A stretch of DNA of 64,000 nucleotides. It comes from Trissonchulus latispiculum (lineage: Eukaryota > Nematoda > Enoplea > Enoplida > Ironidae). Both the position numbers and the translations under genes were made by a program. The notes under the pieces were generated by a model. The model was not told the origin of the DNA and did no database searches. It saw only the letters and a program-made list of their open reading frames with translations. This document shows, piece after piece, positions 27,702 through 39,272 of this stretch. The stretch lies in NCBI GenBank assembly GCA_030248195.1, contig JASAND010000707.1, forward strand, positions 1 through 64,000, read 5' to 3'. Numbering within the stretch: position 1 is the first letter of the stretch; each line of letters starts with the position of its first letter.

Positions 27702-30414
27702 GATTCCGGTCACTGGGCTCATATATCACCATTACGCGCAACTTGTATGGCCATCTTCAAGTTAGTGCGTAGCTGCCACACAAAGGCGCATGTCGTAGGT
27801 CTCTACGTCGTGTTTCTGTCGTGATGGTAGCATGGTTACATTCTTTTTTCTTTTTCTTTTTCTATTTTTTACTTTCAATTTTCTACTTTTTGCAGTAATT
27901 TTTTTTTGTCTTGTATTTTTGTCTATTTTTAACCGGAATTTTGTTGAAAACTAACGTTCAGTATTTTTTCTTAACCTGTATTTTTCTCTGTTGTCTTTAT
28001 CGGAATTCTTGGAATTATTAGTCTATCTGAAAAGCAAGCAAAGTTTGTGAGTTAACCAGTACACACCGTACATATTGATGGTTAACCAGAAAGAAAGACG
28101 GAATAATAAGAGGCAATATAGTACTATGTTCAAGTTTAAAACGCCTCAGCTACGTTTAACTGAAGAATTTACCTTTAACTGAAGTTTGGCTTGCTATCTA
28201 TCATATAATATTGTCGTATTTAATCATTATAGTTAATCCAGTATTATTTTTGAAATTAGTTAGTATTTTGTTCGTATACAGGTATAATTTTGCATTCTAT
28301 ACTTTGGCATTACCAGTTGGCATTTTGTTTACTTAATTCGTTTTTGCCATTTTTGCTTATTCTTTGCCGTATGTTAATCTAAAAGCCTAAAAATCCAAAA
28401 ATATTGTGTTAGGTTGCGTAGTTATTTCTTGTACAGTAATTTTGTTGTCTTTTGTACTTATGTTTCGGCAAGCCACACTTCACAGCGACTTATATTATCA
28501 TGCTTTGTATACTTTTGCTACGATTAGAGTTAGAACTTATTTTTAATCATACATACCTGATAAAGCTCAAGTGCCATGACGGTGTAACATAGTTTTCTCT
28601 TTTGTAATCTTTCCTTTCTTTTCTATCTTGAAATTAGTTTTCATACAGCTCGGAAATCAAGGTTATTAAGGTGTACACATGTTTCATGTAAATCAGTAGT
28701 TTCTTTAAACCTTGGAGTGAGTCTCTAGTCTTTTCTGTAAAAACGTGATCTCTGTAAAAACGTAGACTTTCTTTCTATCTTTCTCATTTATCTTTTCTAT
28801 CTCGTGCGTATCTTCTCTAAATTCTTGGCACTGAATCTCAAGTTTACGAGTTTTATAACTGTTTGTCTAATCCCCTTTGTGTTTCAGCTTTACGGCTCTT
28901 TTCGTGGTGTTTTTCAACGGTGCTTCGAACGGTGCAACCTGCCGGTGCTGCCAGATAAGGCTCGAGGGCCGGTGCCCCGTAGTAGCCTTCCATCCAGGCT
29001 CGAGGGCCGGTGCCCCGCAGTAGCCATACCAATGCCATAATGAAAAATGCCTTATATTATAGTCATATTTGTTTGTCATATCTTGTTATAGTCATTTTTA
29101 TAGTCTTCTTGCCTTTAAAATTTTTTTCTGTCTACTTTAAAATTCAGCCTTAAATGCTTGCCTTAATTTTTGTCTTGTTCTTCTGTTTATATTTGTTTGA
29201 CTACTTTGATTCTATTGTTTGTTTTTGTTTAGTTAGGTTTTGCATTTGTCGTGTCGAATTCGTAGGAACTCATTTCTTTCGCACGGGGTGAAACGATAAC
29301 AAAAACATTGAAAACATTGAGAAGTTGGTAACGTTGTTAGCTTAAATTTGTTAGACTTGTTAGGATATATATGTAATATTGCTGTTTGTGAAATTCTACT
29401 TGAAATTCTCTTTGAAATTTATTGGGATTCTTGTATTTTCTTTAAACTGCTATTTGCTATTGCACAATTCCGAGAGATGAGGGCTTTTAAGCCAAGGGCC
29501 AAGAGTTGAGCTAAGACGGGTTGTGCTGTAAACGGCAGTTTCTGTCTGGGCTTTCAATACGTGAACCTGTAATCCTGTTGTTTTTGTTTGAAGTTTATTA
29601 TTATTAGAATATGTATAGTGTGTCTGCTTTGTCATTATATTTTGTTGCTAGTTATTTCATAGTTAGTTAATTTCGCTGTATAGAATTACTGTATTACTTC
29701 ATTATTAGAATCACTTGTATTACTTCACTGTTTTCTGTCATACTTGTTTAGTTAGGAATTTGAAATTTTGTTGTCTACTATACATGTCATATTTACTCTT
29801 TTGAACTTTGCTGTACAGATATTATGCTCTATATTATCCTTTTGAAACTCTGTTGTACAGTATAAACTGTCATATTTACTCCATGTATAGAAAGTTATTG
29901 ACTGTACTGTTTATTCCGGAATTTATAATTGTTGGAGTGATAGTGTTGTGTGTTGGGTTGAGTTGCGTGAATGGGGTCTTCTAACCATAGAGGCATTTGG
30001 GTTCTACTTTTTCATAAGGGGTCTCGATTCACTACTTTCGTTTTCTACTTACTCTCTTTTCATTATCTAAATTTGAATCGCAGTATCGTTTAAAATGTTA
30101 TCAAGTTATGTGCAAGCAAGAAGTTAATCCCCAGTTTCGATTAGCCTGCATTTGACTACCAACTCGCTACCAAACTTTTCTATTTTCTTTAAACTTTGTA
30201 CTTTCTTTTGTAAGTCGCTTGGCTTACTTCTGAAGTTACTTTCTTTCATGGGCAGTAAAAGCGCCAGGACTTCTTAACGGTTGCTTACTGGTCGCCCATG
30301 TAGTTTTCTATTTTCTTGAAATTTTCCATCAATTTTTAATTCTCGAATTATGGTAGCAACTCTCGTTATCTCTGAATTTTTAGCAGGCGCTAAAAAACTT
30401 CTGCAGGGGGATGA
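27702..30414 (+). other. GypA 3' untranslated region and polypurine tract
   Basis: About 2.7 kb of T-rich sequence without significant frames, running from the ORF3 stop to the 3' LTR. It contains a short tandem duplication around CTCGAGGGCCGGTGCCCCG (28960-28979 and 28999-29017) in an otherwise AT-rich context. A polypurine tract AGGGGGATGA (30405-30414) directly precedes the LTR and would prime plus-strand synthesis. Nothing else is recognisable. Confidence 0.7.
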
Positions 30415-30810
30415 TGTGAAAAACTAGCGATTACGGTCTGCGATTCTACAATCCCTTTAGCAACTATTCAAACTAGTGCTTACTCTTGTGTAAGTACTTA
30501 GGTCTGGAACGATGAGTCATCAAATAGACAATTAGCAAATTACATTATATAATCAGTATCGGTGTTGTTATTATTGTGAGCAGTCGGGTTTTAACCCATA
30601 TTGTATTAGCGGTGCCACCATTTGGATTATTGGTATAAATTGTAAGTTTAATTAATAAACACATTTGTCCGCCACAACTGCCTCATGTTTGATTAGGGAA
30701 GGTTAGACTAGGGATCTATTTTAATTAGAGTTGCACCCTTAGGGAACCTGCAATAGAATCGCCAGTCAGTCTCCGGTTTAGTTCCGGACAGTAAACTCGG
30801 GGATTGATAT
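30415..30810 (+). repeat. GypA 3' LTR (396 bp)
   Basis: Same length as the 5' LTR and essentially identical; the one difference noted is T for A in AAACTCGG. It starts TGTGAAAAACTAG and ends GATTGATAT, followed immediately by BEL RT sequence (minus strand SPYLLG). Confidence 0.9.
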
Positions 30811-33800
30811 CCCAGTAGATACGGAGAAGCTACTACTCCGAAGGGGATACGAGTGAAACGAAATTCCTCTATGTTGTTCCGGTTCCAAGGATTCAGCAAA
30901 TCTTTGATCCAAAGGAATCTGACGCTATCCCTATCTATACTCTGCAACCCCACTTGCAGAAAGGCTTTTTCTATGTCCGAGGTGATAGCAATTGTTGATA
31001 GCCGAAACCGTAGTAGTAACCCCACAAGATCACCTAGATAGTTGATTCCGGTGTGGATCAAATCATTCAGAGACGGGCCATTTCCGTTTGTTTTAGAGCT
31101 AGCATCGTAAACAATACGTACTTTGGTTGTTCTTCGATCTTCTTTGATGACTGGAAAGTGAGCAATATAATGAACAATCGGACCGTCTGGCTTTGTAGGA
31201 ACCTTCTCTATCACCCCATTGGCCAGCTGATTCTGGATGATATCGTTGTATGTTTCCAGGTTTTTGGTGTCGTAGACATTTGGTGCTAATGTTCTCAAGG
31301 TCGTGAAAAGGCGGCGTTGGGCCTTGCCGTAGTTTGTATCAATCTCCGAGTCCGGCGCTTTCCAAGGCCACCTGACATAGTAGCGATCATCACCCAGAAC
31401 TATTGTTGCTTTAAAATCATTGTAGAACTTACTATTTGTAGTTTGGTCATGCTCTGTTGACTGGAGACCGACACTCTCTAGGTCCCAGAATTCTTGTATA
31501 TCTTGTTGCATGGCAATGATGGGCGCCAGCAGCACGTGTCCAGTAGGATTAGATTCTTCTTTGGGAAGGTTATGCTGTCTGGTTTTGTAGTTGCCCGACA
31601 GTATTACTCCTAATGGACTGTAGCATACTGCCATAGAGGGACCAATAGGTATAGACTTCGTGATGGCTTGAGGACCCAAAACTTCATGCCAATAGTCCAT
31701 TCCGAGCAATATGTCGATGTTGACTTCTGTTTTCTTTGTTGGCGGTAGGTTCAAAGGCTTCAACCGACTTATTATTTGGCCTGTTGAGTTATCAAATTGT
31801 ACAGGGTGGAGGGGAAGTTTGGGAGCCATGTCTTGTATGGAATATGCGTACACATGGAGCTTGAAGTTGTTGTCACCAATGAGAACGAACTTGACAACTT
31901 CAGCTGTGAGCTTCTCAGTGGCTTTAGCATTGAATCGGGCGGTTTCTAAAATAACTTGTCTCAGTGGTTTCAAGCCCATGCGATCCGCAACTTTCTTGTC
32001 AATACATGTGAATCTGGCTCCAGCATCTAAGTACAGATGAACGGTGTGGATAACTCCTGAACTGGGATTCTTTGCTTTGCAGGGAAACGAGGCCATTATG
32101 ACATTGTCTTTTTCTCCATTGGCAGCAAGGTGGATTTGCATGACCTCCGGAGATTCGTCGGAATTGTCTTGTGAGGCGGCAATCGGCTGTGCTTCCGTTG
32201 TGGATACGTGATGACTCGATTGTGTAGGCACAGATCGTTGCCGTTGTCTGCAAAATGCTGAGTTGTGTTTAGCACTTTTGCAGTAATAACATGACTTCAC
32301 CCGCTTGCAGGTTTTTGCAGTATGACCTGTTTGGAGGCACTTGAAACATACTCTTTTGGATTTAGCCAACTCCACTCGACGGTTAACATCAGGGATTACA
32401 GTGCAAATATCGCTGAAATGTGAACTATCACCGCAGAAAAGACATTGGCGGGACTGTGTCGTCTTGGTTGTGTCGTGTTTAGATGCTCCTTGCAGAAATG
32501 CGGCTGTAGCTGGCATTTCTGTGGACAACGGTTCCACGTCCGCTGTAGATTTCTTCACTTTCTTATTTTCTTTGGCTTGCCACTTGAAAATTCTGATCAA
32601 AGCATCCAAAAATTCTTTCATAGACCAATCCGTAACCTCTTGGTCCTTAAGCATTGCCAGTTGAGATAGATTCTTGTTGAGCTCGCCAGGCAGCTTCTTT
32701 AAAAGTAGTGGGATATAGGCTTTCACTGATGACGCATCTACCCCCATGCGGTCCAAAGAAACAGTGATCGCTCTTGTGTCATCGATGAACTTCTCCAAAT
32801 TGGACAGATTCTCTTTGACTTGTGGCATTGTTCCTAGGGCTTCCCAGCTAGCTACGATTATATCATTTTGACCTCCGTATGCTTGCTTGAGGATATCGAT
32901 CGCCTCGTCGTATCGATCCCCCTGAAAACCCAGACCCTTGACCTTATCGTACGCCGAACCTTTCAAGCTTTGCAGGAGATAATCCATCTTCTGCTTTTTG
33001 TGAAGATTTGGGCGTGAGTGAATGTTCACCTCAAACGAGTCCCAAAAGTTTGGCCAGGTTAACTTATCTCCTGCGAAGCAAGGCAGCTGTAACTTAGGCA
33101 GCTTACTTGTTAGGGACTGAAAGTTGTGTTGATTCTGAGTGTGACTGTTGTGGCCGGAATCATCTCCGCCTTGTGGACGAATGGTCGTAATCACCTGTTC
33201 AAAAAGTTGCTTCATAGTTGCCATTTCCGCCCTGTGGTTTGCAAGATCATCCTGTCGTTGTTGTTCCATTCTTTTTAATTCTGCATCCCTGCGCTCGTCT
33301 TGATAGCGAAGAAAATCCAGAAACTGCTGGGTTAAATTTGGTTGGACTGAAGGACCAGCTGGAATTTGCCGCAGGTCTGTCAGTCGTTGCAGCAGACGTT
33401 CTGGTGAGCCGAGATTTGGCGCAGACGTAGCAGATTGGTCTTCGGGTGTAGAATTGGGAGCGCGGGTGATGGACGGAGAAGGGTTTGGTTGTTCTTGGGA
33501 GTCGGGTGGTTGGTCCACAGGCGGTTGAGGTGTAAATATTCTTTCGGAGGGTCGGGCCACAGATGGAGAAGGGTTTCTCCCGGAGGGTCCGGTCACGGGC
33601 GGGTCAGCAGCGGGAGACCTCTCCCTTGGACGAATGTGAAATAACTCCGGATCACAGTCATATGTTGTGAGGAGTTCAGCTTTAGTGAAAGTGCCGCCAA
33701 GTAAAAGGCACTGAGGAAGCGTCATAGCAGTACAGTTATCACAACTCCAACAAAATTCACGACCCAATGTCCGTAATGCTTCGTAGAGAATGTCTGAGAG

Positions 33801-33944
33801 TGATCCATTAACTTTGTGATTGATGCAGTGGATGCACCACCAGCTGGAACAATCGTCGCATTGTAGCGACTCTGGAACATTGTTCTGGCAAACGACGCAG
33901 GTAGCGTCGTCGGAAAGTAAAAGCAAACTGTCCTGGGCATCCAT
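30811..33944 (-). pseudogene. BEL Gag-protease-RT (truncated by GypA)
   Basis: The minus-strand frame runs from ATG 33944 without stops into the GypA LTR, where it ends artificially. Residues ~16-72 form a PHD/RING-like Cys/His cluster (CVVCQNN, CDDCSSWWCIHC, FCWSCDNC), unusual at a Gag N-terminus. A Pro/Ser-rich region and a BEL Gag capsid-type region (LPKLQLPCFAGDKLTWPNFW) follow. Three zinc knuckles come next (CLFCGDSSHFSDIC, CFKCLQTGHTAKTC, CYYCKSAKHNSAFC). The A17-type protease motif is LYLDAGARFTCI, with DAG in place of the common DSG. The RT begins VRIVYDASSKTNG and reaches TRIPFGVVASPYLLG at the junction. The RT active-site block and everything beyond is lost at the insertion, so the polyprotein is dead. 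Confidence 0.87.
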
Positions 33945-33960
33945 AGAAAGTGAAACAGTT

Positions 33961-33971
33961 CTCTGCTACCA
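33961..33971 (-). promoter_or_regulatory. BEL primer-binding site, initiator tRNA-Met type
   Basis: On the minus strand TGGTAGCAGAG follows the 5' LTR after a 4-nt spacer. It is complementary to the 3' end of initiator tRNA-Met (CTCTGCTA plus CCA) over 11 nt and then diverges. The match is short, so the primer identity is moderately supported. Confidence 0.6.
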
Positions 33972-33975
33972 AAAT

Positions 33976-34106
33976 TGTGGATAAAGATCCAAATACTCAG
34001 GATAAAAGTCTGCTTTAACTATACTTTCCAAGAAGTGCTCAATACTCATCAACAAAGTGACAGATAAAAACCCAGGAAAATCCTTTTTAAAATCTAGTTT
34101 TTAACA
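33976..34106 (-). repeat. BEL 5' LTR (131 bp)
   Basis: Matches 10714-10844 in length and sequence apart from a rare difference. Its outer edge at 34106/34107 interrupts CNT exon 6 directly after codons reading LIKRLVTF. Confidence 0.85.
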
Positions 34107-34984
34107 GAATGTCACCAATCGCTTGATGAGTTTATACCTCGGTTCTAGCACTAAATCAGCAACTTTTTTGGTTTTGGACTCTTCAGTTTCTGGATAGAGA
34201 AGCTTTGCGGCAACCATCGCAGCAGGAGCCGACATTATGCTAGCTGTAAGCAAGTGGCTTGAGCATGCCTGTAAAATTGAGAATGCTTAATCAAACTCTA
34301 ATTGAATGTTATCGATTGAATTTAACTGTTTAATTGAGAAAAGACAGTTCATAAATTTTGAATACAAAACATGGATATTAAGCATAAATCGCTGTGCTTT
34401 GAAATGGGTTATATAGGTTCAATGCACTCACAGACAATTCAATTTTGATTCATTTACCAATAAGTCTTGAATTGTATTCTTGTATTTTTTGAATTAATGA
34501 TTTTTAATTCTGAAGTAATCAAGCTTATCATTAATAACCACAATTTTCATTGAAATTTTATACCGAGATACATAAAAAATAAACGAATGTCACTGGGCAT
34601 TGGCATACCATACTCCGTGACAGCACCAATCTAACGTTTTATGCTTCCTGTGATCCTAGTGACTCAGACGTTACTTTATTGTCGAACCTTCGGTACGCTA
34701 TGGCGCTATGTGTTCAACAGAAAATACAAATCCCCTTCAAATTATGTCCATAACTTCTCTTAAGCGCCAGAGCACCCTCTAAAACAAACTTTTTGAATAT
34801 TTGCTGAGAGTTAGTCAGTAGGCGTCACAAGGAACTTTGGAGAAGTTTCGGGAACTGGGTGGGGTTTAAGGTCTGATAACAAAAAGTGTTCCCAGTGACA
34901 TTCTTCAAGGCTGACTATATTATACCAAGAGCACATACGTAATACATAAGAGTATTACAGCTGTCATACTTTATGTACTATAAG

Positions 34985-35259
34985 TGTGACACATCCTCTG
35001 CACGCTATCGGCTGACCCTCACCGCAAATTGGACCCCAGTGACTCCCGCCGCAAGTTGGTACCCAGTCGAAACAGGTGTACGTCACTCGCCCTATGCTTA
35101 TGTGTTAAAGCTCGAAAACACAAGCACTATGTGCGCGAGTTTTGTGTCTGCTTCGAGGTTTAGAACACAAACATAGCGTGCAAATTTTTTTTGAAGTGAA
35201 GGGTCCAATTTGCGGGAGGGGGGTCAGCCGTTAGCGTGCAGAGGATAGGATGTGTCACA
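34985..35259. mobile_element. Foldback element in CNT intron 5, copy 1
   Basis: TGTGACACATCCTCTGCACG at the left end is mirrored by the reverse-complement sequence ending TGTGTCACA at 35259. Both arms carry the family word CGGCTGACC/GGTCAGCCG. No coding capacity. It lies between CNT exons 5 and 6. Confidence 0.65.
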
Positions 35260-35304
35260 TTCATATCATAATACAAAGGGCATGACAGCTGCCATACTCT
35301 TATC

Positions 35305-35640
35305 AAGAGTACATAATACATAAGAGTGTGACAGCAGGCAAGCTCTCTGTTATCAGCTGTAGGTACATGCTATGTTCGCTAACGGCTGACCCCCCCCCCC
35401 ACAAACGTGTATGTGCTCTTCAAAGAAATTCGCACGCTATCTTTGCGTGTTAAAGCTCGCAACAGACGCACATTGAACCAACTGAGTAGTTGTGTTTTCG
35501 AGCTTCAGCATGCAAGCGTAGCGGCCAAATTTCTTTGAAGAGCACATACACATTTGGGGGGGTCAGCCGTTAGCGTGCAGAGTATGCTGCAGCTGATGGC
35601 TGCTGTCACACTCTTATATATTATGTACTCTTGCTCTTAT
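35305..35640. mobile_element. Foldback element in CNT intron 5, copy 2
   Basis: The arms read AGAGTACATAATACATAAGA on the left and its near reverse complement on the right near 35605-35634. Inner arms GCTAACGGCTGACC (35379-35392) and GGTCAGCCGTTAGC (35561-35574) flank C-rich/G-rich runs. It is related to copy 1 by the shared GGCTGACCCC word and lies about 45 bp from it. Confidence 0.65.
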
Positions 35641-35657
35641 GTATTGTGTACCCTCTG

Positions 35658-35959
35658 ACCGGAGCAACGGAAAACGCAGAACGGGCCAACGAATAATGGA
35701 TAAATAACGTTTTATTTTTCTTCGTTGATCCGTTCCTTCGTGTATCGGATATTCCGCCGTCTTTGCTTCATCCATCCGTCAATCACAAGTTGCCTATGTA
35801 GCCTATGCAAACAACTTCCCGAAGTCTGCTTTTCTCGGTTTCTAAAATATTCTAGATTCTCTGTCGCGTCTCTGAAGCATGAAATGGGGAAACAACGAAG
35901 TCCATTTTTCGTGTTGGCACGGTTTTCCGTTTTCCAGTTGCTCCGCTGGAGCGTCCGGT
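35658..35959. mobile_element. Small TIR element next to CNT exon 5
   Basis: The left end ACCGGAGCAACGGAAAACG and the right end (reverse complement containing GGAGCAAC, GGAAAACG and CCGTGCCAAC) form imperfect terminal inverted repeats around ~300 bp. It sits only 37 bp from the exon 5 donor. No transposase. A target duplication was not resolved. Confidence 0.5.
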
Positions 35960-36642
35960 GAATCGTCCTTTTCGTGTTATGCACTCCTAGCCTACACCAA
36001 ATAATATGTAGGCTCCTAGAACTGAACCAGCAATGGTGGCAAAACCGCTCTGCCGTAATGTCAGCATGAATTTCACTTTTGGTCATCTTTTCAATGTAGG
36101 GCTTTATTAGCAAAGGAGCTTCTGTCTAAATGCTAAGCCAACCAATTTAAAGTACAACATCGACATTCTACAATTGAATAAACGGAATTTAATTTAATTC
36201 TATAAAAGAAAACCTCCAAGCTTAAGCCAAAACTGTGTACATGACAAAAACAAAAAGAGCAGCCAAATCAAGATCACTAACTTATTCTTACTTGTCCAAC
36301 AAATATATTTGCTGCTGTAGACAGAGATTCCGCAGCCGTAGTGCCAAGAGTGAATTCCATTAAAATAGCGATTCTTATGACAACATATTGTACAATTCCA
36401 AAGTAATATAATACTGATACTACGCTACTAAAGAAGATAATTATGGGCAGAACCTGAAAAAATAAAAACCATCGAAAGAAGACGAACAGTGAAAATGCAA
36501 ACGCACAGCACTATGGCTTAAATAATTTTTTCTTCCTTGTACCTTCCTTCAGAAAGTAACGACGTCATCTTTGAATAGCCTGAAACGATGGCGGCTGCCA
36601 GCCCCTGTAAGGAAAGGATGATACTCTGCCCTAGACACAAGT

Positions 36643-37957
36643 GTATATGTCGTAGTTCAGTATGTAATTCAGTTCAGTTCGTAACTGAACTAGTCCAGTA
36701 TGTAATTACACACTGGACTAGTTCAATATGTAATCAGCATTTTCAAGACGTTTACTGAGCTATTACAGTTATTGTTCATGAAACCCCTCATTGTGATGTT
36801 GCAAACGCTATGGGGTCTGCAATTCGTAGTCTGTAACATGAAACGATGGAAGAAATTTGTGACATTTTCCACCGCCTTGTATTTTCTTCTACTTTTGAAT
36901 TTTTTAAATTTTACTTCTATCTTTTTCTAAAATTCACAGTATATATTTAAAAGATGCGCGTAAGGCTCTACAGAATACAGATAATGAAGAAGAATTTTTA
37001 ATACGGTTTTGCTTAAACTCAACTTGACGTCTTATGTTCGGTACGTTGAGCTGAGGAAGAGTTTATTTGAAAAACGTGTTTTCTTTTTTGCTAAAATGCA
37101 AAAATACACAGCAAATCTGAGCTCAAGTAGTACTAATCTCAGAAATTTAGTACGCATATTAGCACTTATTAATTTTTAATATTGGTAAAATAATAGTAAA
37201 AAGTATATAATAAAATGAGGAAGTCAAGAAATACTCTGTTGTCTTACAACTTTAAAAACATTGAATTTTGTGCTACTTAAAAAAACCAGAAGAAACACAT
37301 ATAGAAGCAAACTTAAACATTTGGAAAAGATGCAAAAAAGCATAAGAAAATACAAGGTGGTAGAAAATATCACAATTTCTTTCCTCGTAATTTCACAGAC
37401 CCCAGATTACAGACCCGTCTTCTTCATAATCTGTAGAGCCTATTTTGAGAAATTGAAAAGACGTTGAGCCCAAAATTGAAGACAAATGATGTATAATATC
37501 TAAAGATCAAAATTTAAAATTTTTACAAAAATAAATAATTAAAATCTGTTTGAAATTTAGGTTTTTGTCCATAACAAAACAAGAACTATCAACAACTTGA
37601 CGATAACATTGTCTTCAGCCCATGTTCTCTTACGTACATCTTTTAAAAACTGTTATTTTAGAAAAAGTAGAAGCAAAAATGAAAATAATTTGAGAAACTC
37701 AAAAAGTAGAAGAAAATACAAGGTGGTGGAAGATGTCACAAATTTCTTCCATCGTTTCATTTCATAGACTACGGATTACAGACTCCATAACGTTTGCTTG
37801 CAACATCACAATGAGGGGTTTCATAAACAAGAACTGTAATAGCACTGTAAACGTCTTGAAAATGCTGATTACATACTGAACTAGTCCAGTGTGTAATTAC
37901 ATACTGGACTAGTTCAGTTACGAACAACTGAATTACATACCGAACTACGACATATAC
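36643..37957. mobile_element. Foldback element in CNT intron 3 (~1.3 kb, ~270-bp arms)
   Basis: The left arm begins GTATATGTCGTAGTTCAG at 36643, and the right arm ends in its reverse complement at 37957. Matching blocks run inward in order, including ACTGAACTAGTCCAG, CATTTTCAAGACGTTTAC, ACCCCTCATTGTGATGTTGC and GATGGAAGAAATTTGTGACA, each mirrored on the other side. The centre is AT-rich without a transposase. It lies between CNT exons 3 and 4. The target duplication is unclear. Confidence 0.75.
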
Positions 37958-39272
37958 CCTTTCATGGCAGTAACGGCCAGAGTAAGCTAGAATGATAGCT
38001 GTCTTGGCTAATTGTTATTGGATCGCACTACACTAAGGTAAATCATTTCCATTACATTTCCGTGCACACACAGCACTTAGACGAGTTCGTGGAAATTCTT
38101 TCATGACGTCTGACGTGGATATAACTCTTTTTGCACTAAATTATTAAGCGAAAACGCAAGCTCACTTGAAACAGCGAAAAATCGACTGAAATCCGAGTTT
38201 TTTAGCTGCGTTTCACCAGGAACTGCCACGTATCCAAAGACAAAACCTGAACCACTGTCAACGTATTTCAGAAAATAGGCTACTTGGTTGGACAGCCATT
38301 CAAAGGCTATTCTTCCATGCGTCCATCGCAGAACCAGAAAGGCAAAAATGAATTGTAGAGCCAAGCCCCAAATGACTGGACGCCATCTCACCTAAAGAAA
38401 AATTGCATTCACAATGGGCCATCCCATGAGTCCCCCCATAATATTATTCACTTGAGCTTACCAACTAGTTTCTGAGAACAATATCTGTTCGATCTATATC
38501 CAAGAAATTCATCCATCTATGTCTTTGCAATCTGAACTAACTGTTGGCTGCCCCCCCCGCGAGGGGATGTGGAAGTTTTACCGGCTCCACTCGGACATGC
38601 TTTGTCGACCCCTTCCCCACCAAATGCAGGAACATTCGCATGTTCTGGTCTGAATGCCGTTACACAAGTATAAGAAGAGTGACTTAGTGGATTCTTGGTA
38701 TAAATAATACTTCCAAACCCATAGATCTGTTAATCTAAAAGTGGCTTACTTGAGTTGGATGCTTTGAGAATATGAAACAAAGCAACAAGTACACGAAAAG
38801 ACCAACAAGAGGAATCAAACGGAAAGCACCAAATGTAGCCTCATAAGCTATAATTGCGAGAAATGTCAGAAACACTCCTGCATATACGCACCTGCAATAA
38901 CAACATAATATCAGACATATACAGGAGGTAAAGCGGAGAATAGTAAATCCGTGTGTCGTAGCCCGCGAAACGTTTTTGGATTGTTGTCCAAAATTTCACC
39001 AAAAGTTTAAAAAGCCAGGGTTCTTATCCCCCTCCTCCCAGAATACGTATGGATTGTTTAAAATAACTTGACTTTACGTATATGCAACATAAACGCACAG
39101 AAGTGTGGAACCTCACTTGCAGAATCAAGTCAGCTAATGGATTGCATCTGCATTTAAAATGAGCGTTCAATCAGTACGCTACCCATCTACTCCCTCTCTC
39201 AGAAGTCATTCAGTATAGGTACCAGTCGAGTACCTAAGTTATAATGCATAGATGAACTTTGTACCGAAGCTC

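Larger units (their letters stand above)
13334..30810 (+). mobile_element. GypA: 17.5-kb Ty3/Gypsy element with accessory ORF3
   Basis: Two 396-bp LTRs (13334-13729 and 30415-30810) differ at one noted position (AAACACGG versus AAACTCGG), which implies a recent insertion. Between them lie a tRNA-Arg primer-binding site, a repeat-bearing leader (13749-15223), gag, pol and ORF3, then 2.7 kb of T-rich 3' sequence and a polypurine tract AGGGGGATGA at 30405-30414. Gag and pol have no internal stops and all catalytic motifs are present, so this may be an autonomous, recently active copy. The length is about twice that of an ordinary Gypsy element; most of the excess is ORF3 and the long untranslated regions. 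Flanking bases (TGTTG before, CCCAG after) do not form a target duplication. Confidence 0.9.
10714..34106 (-). mobile_element. BEL/Pao LTR retrotransposon, split by GypA
   Basis: The element lies on the minus strand, bounded by two 131-bp direct repeats (10714-10844 and 33976-34106) that read TGTTAAAAACTAG...TTTATCCACA. Gag-protease-RT occupies 33944-30811, and RNase H-integrase occupies 13333-10896. Removing GypA (17477 bp) leaves about 5.9 kb, normal for BEL. About 200 residues of RT-to-RNase H sequence expected between the two halves are absent. The outer flanks show no shared 5-bp duplication: GTTAG lies before 10714 and GAATG after 34106. One side is CNT exon 6, the other a LINE. The pol frame holds one premature TAG. 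This copy cannot make a full polyprotein. Confidence 0.85.

Noticed and set aside
28804..29040. 78-codon frame and its antisense in the GypA 3' region
   Set aside because: Caused by a GC-rich short tandem duplication within the untranslated region.
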